Positions 13,434 through 23,650 of a stretch of 64,000 bases of DNA are shown here, piece after piece. Made by a program: the position numbers and the translations under genes. Within the stretch, counting starts at the first letter, position 1, and every line of letters begins with the position of its first letter. The DNA comes from Notospermus geniculatus. Lineage: Eukaryota > Nemertea > Pilidiophora > Heteronemertea > Lineidae. The stretch covers positions 60,472-124,471 of the forward strand of contig NMRB01000547.1 in assembly GCA_002633025.1 (NCBI GenBank), read 5' to 3'. The notes under the pieces are model-generated. The model was not told the origin of the DNA and made no database searches. It saw nothing but the letters and a program-made list of their open reading frames with translations.

Positions 13434-14067
13434 CTGTGTAAATAGACCCTAATTTTCAAGAATTCCAGAAAGTTGAATCATTCAAATCCACTGTTGAAGG
13501 ATTTTATACATGTCATCGTTTGTGTTGTTTTTTGATTTGACATGTTTGATGACATCAGCTCTCCTTCGTTATGCTGTACCATACATGATTGGATATATAA
13601 AAGTATTCAGATCCCAATATATTATATTTCTTGCACATTTTTCATTCCGTACATAGAGATCTCTCATATTATCATTGTCATCAGTTTCAGACTATAAGAA
13701 GGTTGTGCGGACTCTGTCTGCTCGGGATGTGTACATCACTTGTGTCAATCTATTCCTACAAGTTTGTTCTATGTTACAACATTGTTTCCGAATCAACTTC
13801 TTCATTTCATGATATGTCATGAGACATACTGTAATCTTCAGGGATCAGCTCTGTCACGACCGATTGAAGTTAACTGCAGTGAATCCGCAATGTGCAGTCA
13901 TGTATTGTGTAAATATAAGGAACACTTGCACTCCCAGTGTGGGTTTGGTCCCGAATACATGCGTACACATGGTTGGGAATTCAGGTATTTTCCTGGCTAC
14001 TTACCAGTACATGTGTTGTGTATCAAGCCGATGCACTCCAGGACCATTGGACCACAGCAGGTCATAC

Positions 14068-14111
14068 CTTGAGAATGTGAAGCTTGAGTGAGATGCAAGT
14101 TTGACAGCTTC
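14068..14111 (-). CDS. possible linker exon of the clathrin-like gene
   Basis: A 44-nt segment between a good acceptor (tatttattttcag) and a GTATGA donor reads EAVKLASHSSFTFS plus two bases. This resembles the clathrin heavy chain linker stretch EAAKVAANAPKGILR. Its phase (0 in, 2 out) does not join directly to the exon ending at 16758, so at least one intervening exon would be needed and I could not find it. Confidence 0.3.
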
Positions 14112-14417
14112 CTGAAAATAAATACCACAAATACCAGTAATTTTGGGAGTTTGCTGGGTTGTGATACATGTAGAAACCACCTTGAGCTATCTTCAAAAGA
14201 AAATGGAGGATTGATTTAAAAAGAAATAAAGCTGACGTCAATCTTATGATGTATTTTTTCTCCTTCACTGTCTCCAGTCCCCATCTCCTACAGCAGGGAG
14301 TTATATCCTTCTCATCATCATCTACTCGCAAAAACTTTTGTGTGCGAGGATTTGAGGAGGAGCCCCTGCTATGGTAGCATCTTATCCCATTTTATCTGCA
14401 TTCATTGAAAACACATT

Positions 14418-14617
14418 TGTGATGCTCGACTACAAAACCAGTCCTAAGCCGCTCGGAAAAGGAGCCTAAACGTACCGAGATGACACCAGGAGATAAAGGG
14501 AGAAATTGGATCACTCTAACTCCACAACAGACGGACAATACTGAAATTGACAGATAATTTGTCCCAACTTGCCAACCTCAGAGCGACTTACAACTGGTTT
14601 TGTAGCTGAGGGTCACA
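14418..14617. mobile_element. foldback MITE, family with copy at 16909
   Basis: About 200 bp with inverted ends (ACAAAACCAGT... and ...ACTGGTTTTGTAGC, TGTGA.. / ..TCACA). The internal sequence (gagatgacaccaggaga) matches the copy at 16909-17109, so this is a dispersed repeat. Confidence 0.75.
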
Positions 14618-16757
14618 TTTGTGAACATGATCTATGTGTTTCACCCCTTGTCCCCAGTTGTGAACAAAAGTACACTGAAGTCAGTTATCCATATCCTTCA
14701 ACTTTATTGGTTCGTTGTAATAAAACATCTCATAAAACGGGAACTACTGGAGTTAAGACAATATTGTATGGCATGTATGTAAATGTAGAAGTATAAGACA
14801 GTATAGGCCTACATGTACAAGCAGGTTAGAACAATTCAGAGATCTACTGGTAAATGCTGAAGCCAATGAGAAATGGCTTATTGTAGGCAGTAGTGGCAGT
14901 AGCAAATATCTTGTATTAAGTGCATGTACACCTGATTATTGGTATACTACATGTATACATGGTATAAGTACTGTCAAAAAGAGCTGATCAAAACTTTGAT
15001 GTCCATTTAACACAACAAACAATATCAGTCCAAACCCAAACTACTGGAAACCACAGTTTCATATCATGATATGCAGTGACTGCCTTTTGAAAAATCCAGG
15101 TGAGTGGTTCATAGCTCGCCTCCAAAAGCTAGGTGAGCCGTTTTTTCCTGTGGCTGAATAGCACATGCAAGACATCGTAGGTGAGCGCTCTTTTCAGTGA
15201 ATTTATCCAATCTTCACGAATCCGATTCATCTGGGGAGATATATGTCAGCTTGAAGCTGATTGGATCACATCGCCCTGCGTCGGCAAAATGTCCGATTCC
15301 GACCAATCACTGAGAGCGTTCTTCCAATGGTCGACTCATGTATCAAGCATTGTGCTCACCTGGGGATTTAGGCTACGTCATCCAGATCTCTGGCACGTGG
15401 TTTTTAAATGCATTTCAAATATCAGGCGCACGTGTTTTCATTCACGTTGATTTATTTTACCTGCGCAAGCGCGATTGCGTGCCTCAAAAGGCAGTCACTG
15501 ATGATATGGTACTTCGCAGATGTACAATGTAGCAAAACAGTGTCACCAATGATGACTTCTTGGTGTGAAACCTTTCACACTTGTTTACCCCAAGTCTCAC
15601 AGGAAAAGTTTCATTGGAACTTTCTGCACCAATGATGCAATCATGCTGTGACTCAGCCAAGTCATCAGAAATACAAATATGGCAAGCTTTTTCAACTGAT
15701 TCAACCTGATAATTTATCCACTACACAGCAACCTATATAGTCGATAAAGGACAATATCTTTTGGAACAAAAGATGATTACAAAGACAACCAAAAACTGGT
15801 GAAAACTACACCACAAACAGACACAATGGCAACGAAAAATAAACAAAGTAAATGCTTTCACATGCACTTCAGTGCAGTGCAAGGACATCCAACTCACGAA
15901 CTTACACTAACCTGAAGACATGTCCCCAGAAATACACTAGGCCTAGGCCTACACAAAAGTAAATGCAAGACAACTCAACACAGCACTGTTACCCAAAGAA
16001 GCAAAGTCAGCTGAATGCATAATAAACCCTACAGAGCACTGTCATCCAAGGAGTTAAGGTCGACTATGTGCACACCCAACCCTTCACAGCACTGCTTTAC
16101 CACTTGAGAAACAGGCTACTCAGTACACGTTACGTCCAACACTGACTAAAAGTTCAGAAGAAGCAGGGAGCCGAGACAAATGATGTGACATCAAAACTAT
16201 GGACCCTGTCACCAAGTATATTTAACAACAACAAAACAATGTCTGTGACTTATTTACATCATGATATGGTAACTGACAGTCATGACTATTAGTGCTACCT
16301 TATTTTTACTAATACAGTCCAGTGCTGCCACCTATTGATTACGTACATGACTAATATCTTGTGTCGGCAGGACACAAGCAGGACAGCAGGATATCAAGAG
16401 GCCCACCTTCCTAAGATTACTAGGTCTTTCATCACCTAGTGACAGGAGATAACACAGCATCCTTTTGGATGCATAAGAGAATGACGAACAACAAAGTTAT
16501 GAGATCACAACCCCCTTCAGGACCAGATTGAAAGTCAAGACGAAATCAAAATTGGAGAAAAACAAATGCAAAAACTTGAATTCAATCAATGAATGTCAGG
16601 CGTGTATGAATAAAGGCTGTCCACCACGAGCTTCATGATATACATGTACTGTACCTCAATCGGTCAATCCCTGACACAATGAACCTTCAACCTGGACCAC
16701 AAACAATACAACATATGGCACAAGATCAATTCTCCCATCCAGACTATTGTCTATCAC
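14618..16757 (-). other. presumed intron or 3' flank of clathrin-like gene
   Basis: I see no convincing exon. The stretch contains the foldback element at 15073-15501 and otherwise unstructured sequence. If the clathrin-like protein has a leg domain, its exons should lie here or further left, but none is recognisable. Confidence 0.4.
15073..15501. mobile_element. 429 bp foldback element
   Basis: Terminal inverted repeats of about 18 bp (CAGTGACTGCCTTTTGA at the left, its reverse complement at the right) enclose a GC-richer non-coding interior. No transposase is encoded, so this is a non-autonomous element. Confidence 0.65.
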
Positions 16758-19700
16758 CTACACAACACTTTCTCCAGTCTGTTGGCAATATTAGGCTTCT
16801 TCAAGTTTTCTCTTACATACTCAATCAATGCATTCCTCTTCACGTCTACAGCCAGCACCTGAAACAAGAAAACGTTTCACGTGAAGTTCCCTTTTTACCA
16901 TCCTGACATGTGACCCTCCACAGCAAAACCAGTCGCATGTCGCTCAGAAGGTGAGCCGCAACGAACTAAGATGACACCAGGAGAGAATGGAAGAAATAGA
17001 TTATTTCAGATTTCATAACAGACAGACAACAGTGAAAGTGACAAACATTTGGTCTCAACCTGCCAAGCTAAAGAGCGACATGCGCCTGGTTTTGCTGTGG
17101 AGGGTCACACATATCAATCAATGCCTTTACGGACACTTAGCCCTTTGACTAGGAGTGACTTCAACTGGAATGCTTGTCAGGGCAAGATACATGCACTTTA
17201 CACATGTACAAAGCACTGTATGTGCCTTAGCAAAAATAAGTTCTCTCCAACCTCCAGCTGTGAGCCAGCCAGTCTGAGTTCTTCATCTTCCTACTGCCAC
17301 AACCCTTTGGTGCATTGACACCAAAAGTTTTCCCTCACACCTCAACATCTCTGTTTGAATAGCACATCATGAGATTACTTCAGAACTTACTCTTCCAAGT
17401 TTAGTAATCGCCAGAACTCCTTGGGTGGAAGTGTTGAGCACTGAGCTGAGGACTATATCTGTACAGACCGGTGTATTGGATAAAACAGTCGAAGACTCCA
17501 TGTCACAGGTGAAGACCTGGCCATATTTGGTGATCACGTAGAACAGACTGTAAGACGGGCTGGCCTGGAATAAAACAAAATGTGACGCACAAGTACGGAC
17601 ATAATCATCGCCAAGTCTGCGAAGCTTCTCAGTGACAAAGCAGGCACTTTGTTATTAAACATGTTAAAACATAGCAAACTCATTTCACGGGAAAATCTAG
17701 TCTGGACCTTGGTTTGTGATCAAGAAGTCAACTGCTCACGTTTCCCTGGCCTTATTTCTGACTCACCTGAATCTGAACGGGGAAATCAAACCTCTCTGTA
17801 TCACCGGGAAATTTCAGGACATCTGTATGATTGGTCAACGCCTTGTTCCCGGGAATATGAGGCCCGAGCTCCACCACATACACCTGGAAGAGGATTAGTC
17901 TTGTGATAGGCTGATCGATTAACAGACGTGAAGACAGCAAGACACTACCAGTAACAACACCAGATATGACAGTCAAGTGCTCTGTACAGTGGGATTACTT
18001 GTCTAAATCTCAACATTTCATTCAACATTTCATGGGGCATAACTCTGAATCACTGACCTTGCCGTAATGGGAATCTCTAGAAGCCACACAGAGGACATTC
18101 GATGGCTGTCGGTTCCATTCGAACTGGTAATGTGTGAAGGTCACAGCATGGGCTGCTATACACTGGGTCACATTGTGCTCCATGGAATACAACTGGGTCA
18201 CACCACAGATATAATTACCCTGAAAGGGACATGAAAGGAGATGAAACGGGTGTGATGCGTTTTCGGTGAACAACTCCTCGGCTCCTAGGAAGAACTCTGT
18301 ACTGTATGAGATAGGACCCAATGAAAACTGAAACTGAACTGATGCCCATGAACGTGGGACAAAGGTGTGAGTAATTTGTGAGGGTCCCTTACTCTGTTTT
18401 GTTGCATATTCGTAATTTTTCTCAAATCTTTTGTCAATCACCACCTGAGCTATTTATAGAGTGTCAGCGATCTAAGCTTTACCTCAGGATAGAGTCCAGT
18501 CAAGGCAAACCATTTCATTGCTGCATCTACCCTGTAGCTGACCACCTCTGAGTCCTCCAGTCTCCGGTCTCGCTCAAATATACGTTCAGGAGAACACTGA
18601 TCTGAAATTGTACCAATTATCACATCAATAGGACACCTCAGGTTCGATGGAAGGCAAGTGTGATGCAATAGGAGCAGTCAGCCACGCGTATTGCCAAAAG
18701 ATGGCAGCAAAGTTCTAGCGGACCAATACAAAGGAAAATCCATGTGATTGGTGCTCTCGATCAAGAATGAATGGGTCTGCTATATGCATTGAATTGGACC
18801 GTAGTGACACCTATTGGTCAACTCACTGACACTAGTGACAGCTCCTATTATACCACTTCAGGCCAGGACTGAACAATGAAACAGACAAGCAGGATAACTC
18901 TGTAGGACACATGGATCTGATGAGACCCTTTCAGCCAGAATACTACGGTAATTTGCATATGATTCCCAAGATTCTCGTACGCAACCAAAACTGGACCAGA
19001 GAACAAACGTCTTACCTGAGTGGACCTGCCAATGATAGATATGTTTCTCAGTCACCATCGCGATGACGTCGTCATTCACCCACGTCCAGTAACTTATCTC
19101 CTCCTCCATCTGACAACATGTGGTCCGCGCTCGCGACTGGATGTTGAACACCTCCAGCTTTTTACCAGCTGAAAATTTCAATGTTGAAGACTGTAAGACG
19201 GTGCACATCAACAAAATCCTGATGATGAAGAATTTTACTTGAATAGGGTGGTCCGACATGTCCACGTCTGATACATAGCTGAGGGCTGCCGAAATTGTCT
19301 GAGAGGAGAAAGAAATGGTACCGGTACCATTATAATAGCATAGCTGATACCAACCTTTTAATGCGATAAGTGGAAGAGAAGGATTGACGAGAGCCGAGTC
19401 GGCCTTTACGCCCCATGTCTGTGGGGGCGACTTCTGGCACAGGGTCAGGAGTGTGACCTGAAATAACGAAGAGAGTGATGTCAACAGGCAGATTAAGATT
19501 GACTGAGAGTTTGGTTGGCAACGCCACTCAAGTGAATCTGCTAGGAAACTATTTTCTTCTTGGTTTGAATATGAGAAAAACAGTCAGCCTTCAATGGGTT
19601 AAAATGGCTTACCAAGTGCTGCTTTTTGTTTCCCGATTTCTTCTGAAAGCTACCATCATAGTCATCATGACGTACACACATCCATTTGTCTGAGGTTAGG

Positions 19701-20365
19701 GAGACCCGAGACCAAGTGATCTGCTCTGAGGGAATGCCTAAGTCGGGAAGCTGTAAGTCATGAAAGATAACAAATACATTGTACAGAGTTGGGCATCAAA
19801 AAAAGTGTCTCTCCTGCCATCAGACTGAGAAAAAATCATAACTCAGACATGTATGGTTTTCCAATAAAAACACACCATGCAGTTCTTCAAATGGAAGCAA
19901 CACACACTTCAAAGAGTGCAGTAGCCAGATATTGAAAAAGGAAATGTCTTTGATGGATCATTGTAAAGTTATGAGGTGTACTGTTATACTACCTACATTT
20001 AAGAACAACGAAAGGGCAAGAATATCCTTTGCCTTGTTAGAAGAGTTATTCTCTGTTGATGACATAGTCCAGCATAACCCATGAAATTGTCCACTTGATG
20101 TTTACTCAATTCACAACACAAGACGAAGAATAGGAAATGATAGGCAAACACAGGAAAACTAGACAGGAAATCATGTCTAGTGATCGTCAGAAACAAGGCA
20201 AGAATTACAAGTAGAGAAAGTTATATCCCACGATTTACAGTGTACACCAACTGATTCTCTATCACTGAACATCGTGCAGAAATGAAAGGAATCCTGGCCA
20301 AGTTGGCGTAGGATTCCTACCTGAGAAATGAATGCGTGGTGAATCACACTTAGCTTGGTCCAAAA
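16758..20365 (-). CDS. divergent clathrin heavy chain-like protein (beta-propeller)
   Basis: Nine phase-compatible minus-strand exons: 20321-20365, 19613-19750, 19355-19457, 19016-19168, 18483-18601, 18058-18219, 17767-17883, 17391-17564 and 16758-16858, about 370 residues. They match the clathrin heavy chain N-terminal propeller in order: LPDLGIPSEQITW / SDKWMCVRH, KADSALVNPSLPLIALK, AGKKLEVFNIQ, IAMVTEKHIYHWQ, a VTQLYSMEHNVTQ segment, VYVVELG, FYVITKYGQVF, and VLAVDVKRNALIEYVRENL at the linker. The propeller normally binds clathrin-box motifs of adaptors. Similarity is clearly partial throughout, so this is a paralogue, not the housekeeping gene. In the clathrin-box pocket, the human T87 and Q89 positions read Lys and Glu, while K96 and K98 read Arg and Arg. 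The start codon exon lies upstream and was not identified; the leg and trimerisation domains were not found downstream. Confidence 0.8.
16909..17109. mobile_element. foldback MITE inside clathrin-like gene intron
   Basis: Near-perfect inverted ends (TGTGACCCTCCACAGCAAAA and its complement). It is the same family as 14418-14617: both carry gatgacaccaggaga in the left arm. It sits in the intron between the 17391 and 16858 exons. Confidence 0.8.
18665..18852. mobile_element. MITE copy A (ATAGGAGC family), in intron
   Basis: An inverted-end element (CAATAGGAGC ... GCTCCTATTA). Its reverse complement aligns along its length with 26623-26799, including gagttgaccaataggtgtca, caattcaatgcat and tggtccgct. 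It lies in an intron of the clathrin-like gene. Confidence 0.75.
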
Positions 20366-20499
20366 CTAGAAAAACAGCATGAGGTCACTTAGCAAGCTGT
20401 TGCTTACTACATGCCACAGTACACCAATACAAGATACAACAAGTAATAAGTACTGTAGCCAACCACCTGTAAACCAGCAGAAGTGTACCTGAATTGACT

Positions 20500-20729
20500 A
20501 AAGCCTAGGCCACATACATGTATCCACTCCGGGGCCCGTATGCGAGTAAAAACAGACATTTTGGCCAATTTCTACGGTGCCCAGTTTGATCTAGTTTAAT
20601 TTCCGCTTATCCATTGAGGCAATTTCGGCATGATTCATCTTAGATCCGAGTTTCAGTCTCTAAAATCCACAGCAAGCCGCTGGGTGGGGAAATCGTACGG
20701 CGCCCGGTGCATTTGTGACCTAGGCTTAA
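20500..20729. mobile_element. foldback element with TAAGCCTAGG ends
   Basis: Imperfect inverted ends (TAAAGCCTAGGCCACA / TGTGACCTAGGCTTA), about 230 bp, non-coding. The tips resemble those of the elements at 232-480 and 22747-22895. Confidence 0.55.
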
Positions 20730-21369
20730 GTATGCTCCCACACTGTCACTGAACTTCATCCTCCAATAGCAGGGGTTTGGTCTCGCTCATCTTCATACAT
20801 GTACAAGTTTGTGTGAGTGAATGAAGACGTGTGAGGTAGAAAGGGAAACTCCTGATGTGGGAGGATGCTGAACTTTGAAAATCTGTTTTCTCATCTCTTT
20901 TTAATACCCCCATCATTCGCAAGGATATCGCAAAGGACGTTAAAACTTAAAGATGAATCGGAGGATGCGTGCGTCTAGGCACATGATCAGTGAAAAGTCA
21001 TGAAATCATGGCAAACTGTAGTCAGATATCTGTAGGTTTTCTACCAGAGAACCATGTCTTGGGTACCTTCACTCGGTACAACTCACTTGGGTATCATTTG
21101 AACCCCAATACATTCTCAGGCTTCTACCTCCTTGATCCAAGACATCATTCAGGGCAAAGATTGTCAAAACATGATTCATTAGTTGATTTCACCGGTAGTT
21201 GAGTACCTCAAGAAAAACTAAAAGTGGGACCCAGGGATACCACCTCTGAATACGCATGAATCTGACTCTGACTCTGGCTTACACAACTCCATCAATAAAT
21301 CAATGCCTGTCACTGATCCATAGTGATCATGCAGCTGACACTTCCATCCATGCATTCAAATCATTGATT

Positions 21370-21914
21370 NNNNNNNNNNNNNNNNNNNNNNNNNNNNNNN
21401 NNNNNNNNNNNNNNNNNNNNNNNNNNNNNNNNNNNNNNNNNNNNNNNNNNNNNNNNNNNNNNNNNNNNNNNNNNNNNNNNNNNNNNNNNNNNNNNNNNNN
21501 NNNNNNNNNNNNNNNNNNNNNNNNNNNNNNNNNNNNNNNNNNNNNNNNNNNNNNNNNNNNNNNNNNNNNNNNNNNNNNNNNNNNNNNNNNNNNNNNNNNN
21601 NNNNNNNNNNNNNNNNNNNNNNNNNNNNNNNNNNNNNNNNNNNNNNNNNNNNNNNNNNNNNNNNNNNNNNNNNNNNNNNNNNNNNNNNNNNNNNNNNNNN
21701 NNNNNNNNNNNNNNNNNNNNNNNNNNNNNNNNNNNNNNNNNNNNNNNNNNNNNNNNNNNNNNNNNNNNNNNNNNNNNNNNNNNNNNNNNNNNNNNNNNNN
21801 NNNNNNNNNNNNNNNNNNNNNNNNNNNNNNNNNNNNNNNNNNNNNNNNNNNNNNNNNNNNNNNNNNNNNNNNNNNNNNNNNNNNNNNNNNNNNNNNNNNN
21901 NNNNNNNNNNNNNN
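21370..21914. other. assembly gap (545 N)
   Basis: Run of N. It directly abuts the long inverted repeat 21915-22352. Open frames across it are meaningless. Confidence 1.
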
Positions 21915-22352
21915 TACTCTCCATTCCAAATCCCCTTGGCGCGAGGTTTATCAACGATAGCTCCGCAACGGCTGGGCCGATTTTGATGAAACATACGTCA
22001 GTTGACTTATCTTTCTTGGCGGTACAGCCATCATCACAGTCAATTTCCCGAAAAACGTGACAGAAAAAAGTTGTTTCACAAATCACCGTTTGTGCTGACG
22101 GCCGAAATGGCGGCCATTTTGAAATGACGCAATGCATCGCGCACGTGTAAACTGCACTGAACAGCATCGCGAAATGAAATGGGTTTTGAGAAAGAGATCC
22201 GTTATGCAGGCCTTACGCAAAAAATGAAGATAGCAGAAAGATACCGGCAAGAAAGACAAGTTTATTGATGTATGGTATGTTGAATTTGGCCCAGCCGTTG
22301 AGGAGATATCGGCCGAAAACCTCGCGCCAAGGGGATTTGGAATGAAGAGTAG
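21915..22352. mobile_element. long-armed foldback element
   Basis: The left arm starts tactctccattccaaatccc and ttggcgcgaggttt, continuing through acggctgggcc. The right arm (22265-22352) is its complement, including ggcccagccgttg and ctcgcgccaaggggatttgg. The interior holds gccgaaatggcggcc. It is probably truncated in the assembly by the adjoining gap. Confidence 0.7.
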
Positions 22353-22639
22353 GCCTGTTCCTGCAAATGCTTTTCGCGACGCCGCGCACCGTGACGTGAC
22401 GTCGTGACGTGACGCGACGGACGGCTGATTCCGGCCGCGGCGGAAAGGATGATGGTTTACGACATCCACAAAATCGCCATATTGCGTCAAGGTGTTGAGA
22501 TTCACGGACTACACATCTCTGTCATGTCTGTATTGATTTTTCCATTGAATTTTGTAGATTTTTTACACACACACGTAACCATTAGACTCACTTCGTGAGC
22601 CGCTTCGCGGCTCACTGCGTGAGTTATAAGCGTTTTTCG

Positions 22640-22735
22640 GGAATTTTTCCCCGACCAGTGCTGCCGAAAATGACCCCTTTTCCCGGGAAATTGGAACGAG
22701 CATGTGGTATGGTTGACCCCTTCAGTCCGTCGTAT
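22640..22735. repeat. fragment related to the 2668 element
   Basis: ccgaaaatgaccccttttccc followed by gcatgtggtatggttgacccc parallels 3105-3175 of the element at 2668-3204. Only the right-hand part is present. Confidence 0.4.
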
Positions 22736-22746
22736 AGGACAGCAAA

Positions 22747-22895
22747 GGTAGATTCATACTTTGCGTTTTGCGCTTTGCGCTTGTCTATGCGGTGAGTGCG
22801 TGGTAGAAAAAGTAAATTTTATTATTGGTACCACACATAAACATAGGGAATGGACAAGCGCAAAGCGCAAAACGAAGAAGTATGAATTGGCCTTA
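22747..22895. mobile_element. hairpin element, GCGCTTTGCG arms
   Basis: Arms of about 40 bp: ttgcgttttgcgctttgcgc on the left, gcgcaaagcgcaaaacgaag on the right. The right tip, agtatgaattggcctta, resembles the tips of 232-480. Confidence 0.7.
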
Positions 22896-23493
22896 AAGGA
22901 GTTAGACGCCGAAGTTGTAAACAAGCTGGTTTGTTTACAAACATGGTCGGCAAACTAGTTTTATTCCTTCGTGCATGTGGCAGCACCCGTGATCGTTAGA
23001 CTGGTTCCCGGTCCGATGCAACTCACTCACGATATTCACGTCAGTACATATCACCGACAATAGGTGGCAGCACCGCAAGCGTCGCGTGGATAGAGAACCA
23101 GTGAGTGAGTGTTTACAACTTGGACGCCCAGCTCCTTTCAGCCGTGGTGCATTACTTGTGCCTCCAAGTATTAAAGAAGACCATTGCACTTTAGCTACAG
23201 CGTCAAAGGCAGGGATGAGGAGACGAAATTAAATCAGAAACATTCCAAATTTTTCACCTAACGTGCGCGATCGGATATCTGTTTGGTTGCTAACTATCTG
23301 ATATCAAACCCTATGCAACCCATAGTTTGCATGTGCATCGATTCTACCGTTTCTTATTTCGCCCCCTTCTGGTTCACATTCACCGCATCTCATGTTGCAC
23401 ACGAGTATATTGCTAAACTAACAGACTTTCTTTATTGACGAACAAACATCTTAACATGTGTATGACTTTGATCGGCAGGCATTACAGAACGCA

Positions 23494-23650
23494 TAAAGGC
23501 CTGAACCCACTGACGCGTTTTGCCGCCGCGGTTTCATCACCGCCCGTCAAATTCTTTGTTATATTCTCGGTCTGCTGCCTTTTAACAAAGCATTTTCTGT
23601 CGCTGCGTTTTCCCGCTGCGCGAAAACGCGTCAGTGGGTTCAGGCCTTAA
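23494..23650. mobile_element. MITE with AAGGCCTGAACCCACTGACG ends
   Basis: About 25-bp near-perfect inverted ends around a GC-rich interior; TAA/TTA flanks. Confidence 0.8.

Noticed and set aside
13693-13822. Plus-strand exon-like frame DYKKVVRTLSARDVYITCV after a cag acceptor
   Set aside because: No partner exon upstream on the plus strand and no family match; opposite strand carries the clathrin-like gene.
21256-22167. Open frames of 200-268 codons across the gap
   Set aside because: Made almost wholly of unknown bases.
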